From: Cellvibrio japonicus Ueda107
GTDB lineage: Bacteria; Pseudomonadota; Gammaproteobacteria; Pseudomonadales; Cellvibrionaceae
Direction: 5' to 3'
Assembly (NCBI RefSeq): GCF_000019225.1
Contig: NC_010995.1
Coordinates: 2,240,501 to 2,304,500, forward strand
Length of the DNA: 64,000 nucleotides
Shown here: positions 35,880-43,672 of the stretch, one piece after another
Layout: each line of letters opens with the position of its first letter
Position numbering within the stretch: the first letter of the stretch is position 1
The notes under the pieces: generated by a model
The model's database searches: none
Seen by the model: the letters and a program-made list of their open reading frames with translations, nothing else
What the model was told of the DNA's origin: nothing
Translations under genes and position numbers: made by a program

Positions 35880-36377
35880 TTACTGGCGGCTGAAAGCACC
35901 ATAACTACCATCGGTATACAGCAAGGGACTCACGGGCTCTGATGCCACTGAAACATGGCTAATCCGGGCAATCACGATATGGTGGGTGCCGTAGGACGTT
36001 ACCTTATCGACCTTGCAAAAAAACACAGCCTGGGCATCTGCCAGCACAGGAATCCCTTCTTTCTCAACCCAATACCCGACAGAAAAGCGATCGCGATCGG
36101 GATAGCGCCCGGCACAGATATTGGAAACCTCCTGATGCTGGGTTCCCAGGACATTAATTGCAAAGTGGCAGCCTACAGTGGAGAGGTGGGCCTGCCTGGA
36201 TACTTGCTGGTTGATACAAACCAATAAGGAAGCAGGTGTATCCGAAACAGAAGTTACCGAAGATACCGTCATTGCGAACTTCTCATTATCTTCAAAACAG
36301 GTCGATAACACGCATACACCAGATGCCAATCGCCGCATCCCCAGCTTCATGGACGAAGCCAAATTTATATCTTGCAT
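35880..36377 (-). CDS. Flavin reductase domain protein
   Basis: The 165-aa product matches the flavin reductase-like fold (PF01613). It contains GMRRLASGVCVLSTC near the N-terminus, FAMTVSSVTSVSDTPASLLV (about 34-53), FAINVLGTQHQEVSN, and GTHHIVIARISHV near the end. The family supplies reduced FMN or FAD to a partner monooxygenase. No oxygenase is nearby, so the partner is unknown. It stands alone between the AT-rich region and the tRNA cluster. Confidence 0.88.
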   Translation of the reverse strand: MQDINLASSMKLGMRRLASGVCVLSTCFEDNEKFAMTVSSVTSVSDTPASLLVCINQQVSRQAHLSTVGCHFAINVLGTQHQEVSNICAGRYPDRDRFSVGYWVEKEGIPVLADAQAVFFCKVDKVTSYGTHHIVIARISHVSVASEPVSPLLYTDGSYGAFSRQ

Positions 36378-36524
36378 AGAGTCTCTCCCAACGGATGAGC
36401 GCGTATTCTGACCAGCTCCCCCTACACAAACAAGTAGTCTACGCGGCGGCTGTATAGTCTCTGGGCAACCTGTTTATTATTTGTCGATGCGAGGTAAATA
36501 TTTTATTTCACTGCATTTTTTCCG

Positions 36525-36553
36525 TTGACTCCCCTAAACCCCATCAGTATTAT
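36525..36553 (+). promoter_or_regulatory. Sigma-70 promoter of the tRNA-Pro/Arg/His cluster
   Basis: TTGACT and TATTAT are exactly 17 bases apart. The following bases, GCGCACCACT, form a GC-rich discriminator, as in stringently controlled stable RNA promoters. The tRNA-Pro gene starts about 26 bases after the likely start site. Confidence 0.8.
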
Positions 36554-36586
36554 GCGCACCACTCGAAACGCATGGCGTTTTAAGTT

Positions 36587-36663
36587 CGGAGTGTAGCGCA
36601 GTCCGGTAGCGCGTCTGCTTTGGGAGCAGAATGTCGGGGGTTCGAATCCCTCCACTCCGACCA
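36587..36663 (+). tRNA. tRNA-Pro (anticodon TGG)
   Basis: The acceptor is CGGAGTG/CACTCCG, the anticodon stem TCTGC/GCAGA with loop TTTGGGA, and the T loop TTCGAAT. The CCA is encoded and the length is 77 bases. It is the first gene of a three-tRNA cluster. Confidence 0.97.
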
Positions 36664-36698
36664 ATTTGTACGAGCCTGCGAAGGTTTGTTTCCAGCAT

Positions 36699-36775
36699 GC
36701 GCCCGTAGCTCAGCTGGATAGAGCACCCGCCTTCTAAGCGGGTGGTCGCAGGTTCGAATCCTGCCGGGCGCGCCA
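36699..36775 (+). tRNA. tRNA-Arg (anticodon TCT)
   Basis: The acceptor is GCGCCCG/CGGGCGC, the anticodon stem CCCGC/GCGGG with loop CTTCTAA, and the T loop TTCGAAT. The CCA is encoded and the length is 77 bases. It reads AGA/AGG codons. It is the second tRNA of the cluster. Confidence 0.97.
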
Positions 36776-36832
36776 TTAAGGTTACTACCTTTCGTATTCG
36801 TCTCCCTTATTTGCGCATTCGCGCATCGCTAC

Positions 36833-36909
36833 GGTGGCTGTAGCTCAGTCGGTAGAGCCCTGGATTGTGATTCCAGTGGTCGTGGGTTCGATCCCCATCA
36901 GCCACCCCA
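36833..36909 (+). tRNA. tRNA-His (anticodon GTG)
   Basis: The acceptor is GTGGCTG/CAGCCAC. An extra 5' G at 36833 faces the discriminator C, the G-1 identity element of tRNA-His. The anticodon loop is TTGTGAT and the T loop TTCGATC. CCA is encoded. It is the last gene of the cluster. Confidence 0.97.
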
Positions 36910-37026
36910 TTTTCCCTTTTGTTAAATCAATTTGTGTCATTTGATATGTCTATCCAGGCACATCCCCCTATATCTCATCCCATCCCAGCTTTATTCTCAT
37001 TAGCGCCTGCAAACAGCTATTTTCTG

Positions 37027-37055
37027 TTGATGTAAATCAATCTTATTTGTATAGT
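37027..37055 (+). promoter_or_regulatory. Sigma-70 promoter of the TonB-dependent receptor gene
   Basis: TTGATG and TATAGT are 17 bases apart, about 52 bases before the start codon. The spacer (TAAATCAATCTTATTTG) is AT-rich and partly resembles a Fur-type site, which would fit iron control. That resemblance is weak. Confidence 0.6.
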
Positions 37056-37106
37056 CCTCACACGTAAAAAAACCGTAAATTTAATCATTAATACAAGGAG
37101 CCCTCT

Positions 37107-39212
37107 ATGTACCCATCCCATCGTGAGACTTTACAGATCAAAAGATTGGCACTTGCCATATCCCTTAGTTGCGGCAGCCTGCTGTTGGTCAGCACAGGCG
37201 CTTCTGCCGATACCGCCTTAAAAAGCCTGCCCAAAATAGATGTGGTAGGACTGGAGGAAGGTGATGCCGAGCGCCAGCCAGGCGCAGTAGCCATAGTTAC
37301 CCAGGAAGAATTGGAGCTAACCCAACCCCGCTCAACCGAAGAAGCTCTTCGTGCGGTTCCCGGTGTTGCCATTAAAGCTGAAGAAGAAAGTGCCATTGTG
37401 GCCAATATTGGTATTCGCGGCCTGAGCTCTGCTGACTATAAAACCCTGATTCTTGAAGACGGAGTACCCGTAGCACCGGGTTTATTCGTAGGTAATGGTC
37501 GTTACTACAACCCGAGGATACAACGCATGGAAGGCATTGAGGTCCTTAAGGGCGCGTCTTCTCTACGTTATGGCCCGAGCACCATTGGCGGGGTCATCAA
37601 TTACATCACCAAACAACCCAAAGACGGAGTCGAGCTTTCCTTGCGTGGTGGCTCCTGGTACACCCGCGAAGGAACCCTGGAGGTAGGTGGTAGTACCCCC
37701 TCACAGGAAGCCAGGTTCGGTGCCTTTATAACCCATGTCAGCAGTGACGGCTTTTTGGACAAGGGTTATGACATGACCGATATCATGATCAAAACCGGTA
37801 TGGCACTGGGCGAAAATCAATGGCTAAGCCTGAAATACAGCGATTACGATAGCGAAGCCAATATTTCCTATCGCGGTTACTTTTTGCAGGATTACAAAGA
37901 CAAACAACGTTACAACCCGGCACCTGACGACTATTTCCTCAGCGGTCGCCGCTCGCTGGATCTAAACCACGAATGGGATATCAGTGAAGATATTAAGCTC
38001 AATACGCTGGTATACGGCAGTGAAACCTACCGCGACTATTGGCGCTATGCGGTTAATAGTACGCAGTCTGTCGCCCAGGGGCGCTGGGTATATACAGACA
38101 ACCTGAATGGCAACAACCGCAGCTTTGAGCGTTTTGGTGTCGATAGCAGGCTCAAATTAAAACACCAGCTCTTCGGGATCGAAAACGAAACGGAATTCGG
38201 TGTGCGCCTGATGAACGAGGAAATGAATGACCAGAACGTTGCTGCCACGCGCGCTACTCCACGCACAGGAACGCTCAACACCGATCGCATAGATTCGGCA
38301 GACAGCCTGGCGTTTTATGCACAAAACCGTTTTGTGATCAGCGAGCAATTTGCCGTTACCGCCGGTCTGCGTGCAGAGCGCTACGAACAGAAGCGCAAGG
38401 ACAAACGTGTAAGCGCAGCCACCGGTAATGAGGCCAGCAGTTCCAACACAGAATATATGCCAGGTGTAGGCTTTACCTACCAGATAGCTTCCGGCCCACA
38501 GCTGTTTGCCAGCGTTTACAAGGCATTCTCTCCCGCGCTGAATGGTGATGCACTGGATGGATTACAGGATCAACAACTGGATGCCGAACGCTCCGTTAAC
38601 CTGGAAGCCGGGGTGCGCAGCAGCGGTAGTGGTGTTAGTTATGAATTGACGTTTTTCCGCATGGAATTTGATAACCAGATTATTCCCGCGAACTCCAACA
38701 GTCAGTTCCAGAGAACCAATGGCGGCGAAACTCTGCACCAGGGCGTTGAGGCAGCATTTGGCCTGGCGTTGGGTGGCGGTTTTAGCCTCAAGACCAACGC
38801 TACCTATATTCCCGATGCAGAATTTGTCGGTGACCGCCTCGATGCCAACGGCAACGTCACTACCCCCGATGGTAACCGTATTACCTACACCCCTGAATGG
38901 GTAGCCAATCTGAGCCTGGAGTATAACTACAACAAATTGCGCACGTCGCTCAGCCTGCACCACACCGGTAAGCAGTACACCGATGTGGCTAATACCATCG
39001 CCATTGCCGAAAACACGTCCGGGTTCTTCACCGGTCAAATTGACGCCTATACCCTGCTGGACCTGAGCCTGACCTATGAGGTTAACAGCCAGTTAACGCT
39101 AAGCGGCAGTGCCAAAAACCTGACTGATGAGAATTACATCGCCAGTTTACGGCAAGGCATTTATGTTGGGCCGGAGCGCAGCCTGGATGTGGGAATCCGC
39201 TATAAGTTCTAA
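37107..39212 (+). CDS. TonB-dependent outer-membrane receptor (FecA-like)
   Basis: The 701-aa protein has a signal peptide (LALAISLSCGSLLLVSTGAS then ADTA), then LPKIDVVGLEEGD, a possible TonB box. A plug domain follows (about residues 48-165, with NIGIRGLSSADYKTLILEDG and RMEGIEVLKGASSLRYGPST). A long barrel ends in RSLDVGIRYKF, with the C-terminal Phe typical of outer-membrane barrels. The plug segments most resemble FecA-type ferric-citrate receptors, but there is no N-terminal signalling (STN) domain and no fecR/fecI nearby. AAGGAG lies 6 nt before the ATG. The ligand is unproven; iron chelates are likely. Confidence 0.9.
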   Translation: MYPSHRETLQIKRLALAISLSCGSLLLVSTGASADTALKSLPKIDVVGLEEGDAERQPGAVAIVTQEELELTQPRSTEEALRAVPGVAIKAEEESAIVANIGIRGLSSADYKTLILEDGVPVAPGLFVGNGRYYNPRIQRMEGIEVLKGASSLRYGPSTIGGVINYITKQPKDGVELSLRGGSWYTREGTLEVGGSTPSQEARFGAFITHVSSDGFLDKGYDMTDIMIKTGMALGENQWLSLKYSDYDSEANISYRGYFLQDYKDKQRYNPAPDDYFLSGRRSLDLNHEWDISEDIKLNTLVYGSETYRDYWRYAVNSTQSVAQGRWVYTDNLNGNNRSFERFGVDSRLKLKHQLFGIENETEFGVRLMNEEMNDQNVAATRATPRTGTLNTDRIDSADSLAFYAQNRFVISEQFAVTAGLRAERYEQKRKDKRVSAATGNEASSSNTEYMPGVGFTYQIASGPQLFASVYKAFSPALNGDALDGLQDQQLDAERSVNLEAGVRSSGSGVSYELTFFRMEFDNQIIPANSNSQFQRTNGGETLHQGVEAAFGLALGGGFSLKTNATYIPDAEFVGDRLDANGNVTTPDGNRITYTPEWVANLSLEYNYNKLRTSLSLHHTGKQYTDVANTIAIAENTSGFFTGQIDAYTLLDLSLTYEVNSQLTLSGSAKNLTDENYIASLRQGIYVGPERSLDVGIRYKF

Positions 39213-39242
39213 GTGCCTATACAAACCGCACTTGAATACCGA

Positions 39243-39273
39243 CAATCCCGCGCTTGACGCGGGATTGTTTTTT
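39243..39273 (+). terminator. Terminator after the TonB-dependent receptor gene
   Basis: CAATCCCGCG and CGCGGGATTG form a perfect 10-bp stem with a 5-base loop, followed by six T's. It lies 30 bases past the stop. Confidence 0.92.
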
Positions 39274-39381
39274 AACCTCTGCCATATCCAATCTACGCCT
39301 TGGCGATTGCTGCCTGCTTATGGGAAAATACGCGCAATTTTTTAACCCGCCCTTTTTGACCTCATCACAGGAACTCAATCC

Positions 39382-40224
39382 ATGTCTGCACTGGTATTGG
39401 ACGGCAAGGCACTTGCTGCAAAAACCGAACAGGAACTCTCACAACGCGTAACAGCGCTCAAAGCACGCAACGGCCAAACTCCGATACTGGCTACCATTTT
39501 GGTGGGCGATGACCCTGCTTCCGCAACCTATGTAAAGATGAAGGGCAATGCCTGTACCCGCATCGGCATGGAATCCATCAAGGTGGAACTCCCCTCCAGC
39601 ACCACTACTGAAGAGCTTTTGGCCAAAATCCAGGAGCTTAACGACAATCCCAACGTTCACGGTATCCTCCTGCAACACCCGGTACCCCATCAAATTGATG
39701 AGCGCCTCTGCTTCGATGCCATTGCCCCGGAAAAAGATGTCGATGGGGTTACCTGCCTGGGTTTTGGCCGCATGGCGATGGGAGAGGAAGCCTATGGCTG
39801 CGCAACCCCCAAAGGCATTATGCGCTTGCTGGAAGCCTACAATATCGAGATCGCCGGCAAACATGCTGTTGTCGTGGGCCGCAGCCCAATCCTCGGCAAG
39901 CCTATGGCCATGATGCTGCTAAACGCCAATGCTACGGTAACCATCTGCCATTCACGTACACGCAACCTGCCCGACCTCATCAAACAGGCCGATATTATTG
40001 TGGGCGCCGTTGGCAAACCGGAATTCATTAAAGCTGAGTGGATTAAGGACGGCGCTGTTGTGGTTGATGCCGGCTACCACCCCGGTGGTGTAGGCGACAT
40101 AGAATTAGGCCCGCTGGTTGAGCGCGCAGCGGCGTACACCCCGGTTCCCGGCGGCGTTGGCCCAATGACGATCAATACCCTGATCTACCAGAGCGTGGAC
40201 TCCGGCGAGAAGAAGATCCGCTAA
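39382..40224 (+). CDS. folD: FolD, methylene-THF dehydrogenase/cyclohydrolase
   Basis: FolD interconverts 5,10-methylene-, methenyl- and 10-formyl-tetrahydrofolate in the cytoplasm. The 280-aa length fits. The active-site Lys lies in YVKMKGNACTRIGM (about residues 52-65). The family blocks GILLQHPVPHQIDERLCFDA, PEKDVDGVTCLGFGRM, the NADP site VVVGRSPILGKPMAMMLLNA and PVPGGVGPMTINTL are all intact. It lies between the TonB receptor gene and truC, which starts 34 bases later on the same strand. Confidence 0.97.
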   Translation: MSALVLDGKALAAKTEQELSQRVTALKARNGQTPILATILVGDDPASATYVKMKGNACTRIGMESIKVELPSSTTTEELLAKIQELNDNPNVHGILLQHPVPHQIDERLCFDAIAPEKDVDGVTCLGFGRMAMGEEAYGCATPKGIMRLLEAYNIEIAGKHAVVVGRSPILGKPMAMMLLNANATVTICHSRTRNLPDLIKQADIIVGAVGKPEFIKAEWIKDGAVVVDAGYHPGGVGDIELGPLVERAAAYTPVPGGVGPMTINTLIYQSVDSGEKKIR

Positions 40225-40258
40225 CGCACCAGCCATACTGACTGCCGCAGCTCATACC

Positions 40259-41023
40259 ATGGCCGAGACACTGACTATCCTGTATCAGGATGAGCATTTG
40301 CTGGCAGTTAACAAGCCAACCGGGCTGCTGGTTCACCGCAGCCCGATTGATCGCCACGAAACCCGCTTTGCCTTGCAGTTGGTGCGCGATCAGATCGGCC
40401 GTCGTGTCTATCCTGTTCACCGCCTCGACAAACCCACATCCGGCGCCCTGCTCTTTGCCTTGACACCGGACATTGCCCGCCAGCTGGGGCAGCAATTTGA
40501 ACAGCACCAGGTGCGCAAAACCTATGTGGCAGTGGTGCGCGGTTTGTGCGAGGGGGAAGGTGTGATTGACCATCCATTGCGCGAAGAAATAGATGCCTGC
40601 GCCGATATGCGCACTGACAAATCCTCCCAACCTGCAATAACCCACTACAAACACCTTGCGTCTGTAGAGCTGCCCTATTGTGTTGATAAATATCCCAGCA
40701 GTCGCTATTCGCTGGTGCGCTGTCACCCACTGACTGGACGCAAACATCAGATTCGCCGCCATCTCAAGCACATTAACCACCCGATTATTGGCGATGCAAA
40801 ACACGGTAAAGGCCGGCATAACCGGCTGTTCCAGCAGCAGCTGGATTGCCACCGGCTTCTGCTGGCGGCAACCGAACTGTGCTTCACGCACCCACAGACC
40901 CAGGAATCCATACAGCTCACGGCGCCCCTGGAACAAGATTTTTACCAGCTGTTACAGCGCTTTGGCTGGGAAAAATATATCCCGCACCACTGGGCTCCCG
41001 GAAACCAGGACCGAATCGAATGA
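40259..41023 (+). CDS. truC: tRNA pseudouridine(65) synthase TruC
   Basis: TruC makes pseudouridine 65 in some tRNAs. The 254-aa length matches E. coli TruC (260 aa). The RluA-type active site is RVYPVHRLDKPTSGALLFAL (about residues 48-67), with the catalytic Asp in HRLDKP. The N-terminus (LTILYQDEHLLAVNKPTGLL) and CHPLTGRKHQIRRHLKHINH (about 158-177) are characteristic. The rsuA ATG overlaps its TGA by 4 bases. It heads truC-rsuA-rsmC. Confidence 0.92.
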   Translation: MAETLTILYQDEHLLAVNKPTGLLVHRSPIDRHETRFALQLVRDQIGRRVYPVHRLDKPTSGALLFALTPDIARQLGQQFEQHQVRKTYVAVVRGLCEGEGVIDHPLREEIDACADMRTDKSSQPAITHYKHLASVELPYCVDKYPSSRYSLVRCHPLTGRKHQIRRHLKHINHPIIGDAKHGKGRHNRLFQQQLDCHRLLLAATELCFTHPQTQESIQLTAPLEQDFYQLLQRFGWEKYIPHHWAPGNQDRIE

Positions 41024-41724
41024 GCCAACGCCTCGACGCTTTTATTAGCAACAATAGCGATTTTACGCGCTCGCAAATCCAGCGGTTGATCAAAGCCGGT
41101 CGAGTCCATATTGATGACAAGCCGGTATCCCAAGGCGCACAAAAGCTCAACGGCACGGAATCTGTCCGGGTGGATGGCGAGCTTATCGAGCCCTTATCAC
41201 TGCGTTACCTCATGCTGCATAAACCCCAGGGCTATGTTTGTGCCAATACCGATTCAGAACACCCAACCGTACTGGACCTGATTGACCTGCCACGCAAACA
41301 AACGCTGCAAATTGCCGGACGCCTGGATCTGGATACAACAGGCCTGGTACTCCTGACCGACGATGGCCAATGGAATCATCGTATTACATCGCCGCGGAGG
41401 GAGTGCAGCAAGCGCTACCGGGTTACCACAGCAGAACCTATTGCGGCGGATACTGCCCATTATTTCACTGACGGCATTCAACTCCACGGGGAAAAACACA
41501 AAACACGCCCTGCCCATTTGGAGCTAATCGACGACTACAACGCCTGGCTGGATATTCACGAAGGGAAATACCACCAGGTCAAACGCATGTTTGCCGCCAC
41601 AGGCAATAAAGTGATCGCCCTGCACCGCACCCGTATTGGCAGCATCACCCTGGATAATCAACTCACTCCCGCCCACTGGCGCCCGTTAACCCCGGCCGAA
41701 ATACTTGGTATCCATGATGAGTGA
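41020..41724 (+). CDS. rsuA: 16S rRNA pseudouridine(516) synthase RsuA
   Basis: RsuA converts U516 of 16S rRNA to pseudouridine. I used the ATG at 41020 (MSQRLDAFISNNSDFTRSQI), giving 234 aa, the same size as E. coli RsuA (231 aa). An S4-like domain covers residues 1-60. The catalytic domain has YLMLHKPQGYVCANTDSEHP, the active Asp in IAGRLDLDTTGLVLLTDDG (about 105-123), and ISEG-like HEGKYHQVKRMFAATGNKV. RluE and RluF are related, but the closest resemblance is RsuA. It overlaps truC by 4 bases, and rsmC begins inside its end. Confidence 0.9.
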   Translation: MSQRLDAFISNNSDFTRSQIQRLIKAGRVHIDDKPVSQGAQKLNGTESVRVDGELIEPLSLRYLMLHKPQGYVCANTDSEHPTVLDLIDLPRKQTLQIAGRLDLDTTGLVLLTDDGQWNHRITSPRRECSKRYRVTTAEPIAADTAHYFTDGIQLHGEKHKTRPAHLELIDDYNAWLDIHEGKYHQVKRMFAATGNKVIALHRTRIGSITLDNQLTPAHWRPLTPAEILGIHDE

Positions 41725-42778
41725 CCCCGCCTTCCTGTGGCTTTTGCAACAACTGCAACATGAGCCCGGCAGTAATAGCCTGTGGTGTGTCGATGAAAAT
41801 ACCACGGAAGAATGGCGCAGCCTGGCGCCCACCAGCCATATCCATGTCGTGAGTAACCGCTGGGACCTGGCAGATGCCATGGGTCAGGCAGGCTGGCACA
41901 GCGCATTCCATGATTTTGATCTCCGCCAGCAGGCCGCTGCCAGCCTCGATGCTGTTTTCTATCGCATTTCAAAAGAAAAACCCCTGGTACACCACCTGCT
42001 TAACCAAGCCTGGCGCTGCCTGAAAATTGGTGGAAAGCTGTATTTATCCGGGCAAAAAAATGAGGGAATAAAAACCTTTGCCGAGAAAGCCGCCGATTTA
42101 CTGGGGTGCGCCAGGCAAACACAGAAGCAAGGGCTGGCCTATAGCGCGATACTAACGAAACAGGGAAACGTTACCCAAGGCCGCCTCCTGGACGATAGCG
42201 ATTATTCCACCCTCCGGGTTATCAACCCTGAAAGTGCCGTGCCACTGCTCAGCAAGCCCGGGCAATTCGGTTGGAATAAAGCAGACCAGGGCAGTCGATT
42301 CCTGCTTGAACACCTACCCGCCCTGCTCCGCTCAGAACAACTTGCTCCAACCACTTGTCTGGACCTGGGTTGCGGCTATGGATATCTGACGCTGAATGCC
42401 AGCAAACTCCCCGAATGTGCCAGCATCCAACAATGGTTACTCACCGACAATAATGCTGCGGCCCTCTTGAGCGCCCAGGCCAATGTCGATTATCACCAGC
42501 TCAATGCGCAGGTGGTTGGCGACGACTGCGCCGCCCACCTGCGCGAACCGTTGGACCTGATCCTCTGCAACCCCCCATTCCATCAAGGATTTAATGTTGA
42601 AGGGGAATTGACGGGTAAGTTTATCGCCACCGCACAGCGCCTCCTGAAACGGGGAGGCCTTGCACTGTTTGTCGTCAATCAATTTATCCCATTGGAGAAA
42701 AAGGCCGCCGGTGTCTTTCGCACCATCAAGCTGCTAGCCGATAACGGCAGCTTTAAGCTGGTTGTTTTATCGAATTGA
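41714..42778 (+). CDS. rsmC: RsmC-like 16S rRNA guanine methyltransferase
   Basis: The product is about 354 aa (E. coli RsmC is 343). A degenerate N-terminal methyltransferase-like half (about 1-175) is followed by an active C-terminal half with the SAM site TTCLDLGCGYGYLTLNASKL (about 214-233) and the guanine N2 motif LILCNPPFHQG (about 281-291). This two-half build is typical of RsmC and RlmG. RsmC (m2G1207) is favoured by length and by the neighbouring 16S enzyme RsuA. Starts at 41714 and 41717 both lie inside the end of rsuA. Confidence 0.82.
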   Translation: MMSDPAFLWLLQQLQHEPGSNSLWCVDENTTEEWRSLAPTSHIHVVSNRWDLADAMGQAGWHSAFHDFDLRQQAAASLDAVFYRISKEKPLVHHLLNQAWRCLKIGGKLYLSGQKNEGIKTFAEKAADLLGCARQTQKQGLAYSAILTKQGNVTQGRLLDDSDYSTLRVINPESAVPLLSKPGQFGWNKADQGSRFLLEHLPALLRSEQLAPTTCLDLGCGYGYLTLNASKLPECASIQQWLLTDNNAAALLSAQANVDYHQLNAQVVGDDCAAHLREPLDLILCNPPFHQGFNVEGELTGKFIATAQRLLKRGGLALFVVNQFIPLEKKAAGVFRTIKLLADNGSFKLVVLSN

Positions 42779-42935
42779 TGATCGCGCGGCTCCTGGCAAC
42801 GCCTTTTTTGCTTATAAAACAAGCGTTAACAGCTATCCTGATCACAATTTTTTTGCGCACTGAGCAACGAAAACACAACCTGTGGTTTTTCTGTACCATT
42901 TGCGCTATACCCCTGATTTTTTTATAAAAAAGGTG

Positions 42936-42964
42936 TTGACCGACCCAAAGGTCATCTATATCAT
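42936..42964 (+). promoter_or_regulatory. Sigma-70 promoter of tRNA-Asn
   Basis: TTGACC and TATCAT are 17 bases apart. The bases ATGCGCACCACT that run out of the -10 are the same twelve found at the tRNA-Pro/Arg/His promoter. The tRNA starts about 25 bases after the likely start point. Confidence 0.8.
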
Positions 42965-42994
42965 GCGCACCACTTCCACAGAGGAAGTCACTGA

Positions 42995-43070
42995 TCCGCC
43001 TTAGCTCAGTCGGTAGAGCAAATGACTGTTAATCATTGGGTCGCTGGTTCGAGCCCAGCAGGCGGAGCCA
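42995..43070 (+). tRNA. tRNA-Asn (anticodon GTT)
   Basis: The acceptor is TCCGCCT/GGCGGA-paired, the anticodon loop CTGTTAA, and the T loop TTCGAGC. CCA is encoded and the length is 76 bases. It stands alone, with its own promoter and terminator, between rsmC and ppnP. Confidence 0.96.
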
Positions 43071-43080
43071 AACAAACGAA

Positions 43081-43106
43081 AGGCCGCATTTATGCGGCCT
43101 TTTTTG
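43081..43106 (+). terminator. Terminator after tRNA-Asn
   Basis: AGGCCGCA-TTTA-TGCGGCCT forms an 8-bp stem with a 4-base loop, followed by a run of T's. It lies 10 bases past the tRNA 3' end. Confidence 0.92.
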
Positions 43107-43287
43107 TGGCCGGCCGGTCGTCCATGGCATACCCACACAGGCTATCGCTATGCGAGGTCAAAAATTTCTCCCGACAATTTTTTGTGTGCGGAAAGCGGAA
43201 AAAACACAAACACTCAACGGACGTGCCATACCCGCCCAATAACCCGCCACAGATTGCCATCCCTATTGAACAACCAAGGTATAGATC

Positions 43288-43569
43288 ATGTTTAAAGTGA
43301 ATGAATATTTTGATGGCGCCGTCAAATCTATCGCCTTCCAGACCGAAACCCTTCCCGCCACTGTAGGCGTGATGGCAAAAGGCAGTTACGAATTCGGCAC
43401 CAGCCAAAAAGAATATATGACCGTGGTTAGCGGTAGCCTTACCGTCGTATTACCGGGTAGCGATAAGGCAGAGACCTTTACGCAAGGACAAACTTTTATT
43501 GTAGAGGCCAACCAACGCTTCAACGTAACAGCTGATGTCGAAAGCTCTTACCTCTGCTGCTACGAATAA
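43288..43569 (+). CDS. ppnP: Pyrimidine/purine nucleoside phosphorylase PpnP
   Basis: PpnP (formerly YaiE, DUF1255) splits nucleosides with phosphate and is a small cupin. The 93-aa length equals the E. coli protein (94 aa). The product contains MFKVNEYFDGAVKSIAFQ, the family block TVGVMAKGSYEFGTSQKEYM (about 25-44), and GQTFIVEANQRFNVTADVES. The last residues (YLCCYE) match the usual end. It is a single gene between terminators. Confidence 0.95.
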   Translation: MFKVNEYFDGAVKSIAFQTETLPATVGVMAKGSYEFGTSQKEYMTVVSGSLTVVLPGSDKAETFTQGQTFIVEANQRFNVTADVESSYLCCYE

Positions 43570-43601
43570 CAATATTAAGTTTCTGTCCCATCCATAAAAA
43601 G

Positions 43602-43626
43602 GCCACCGCTCAGGGTGGCTTTTTTA
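43602..43626 (+). terminator. Terminator after ppnP
   Basis: GCCACC and GGTGGC form a 6-bp stem (6-base loop), followed by six T's and preceded by a run of A's. It lies 33 bases past the ppnP stop. Confidence 0.87.
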
Positions 43627-43672
43627 TTACCCGCTTATCTACCAATCGTTTAGAACAGCGACCAAACAACAG

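Noticed and set aside
36587..36909. Integrated element at the tRNA cluster
   Set aside because: No integrase and no repeat of a tRNA 3' end were seen within the flanking genes. The receptor gene next door is flanked by ordinary housekeeping genes.
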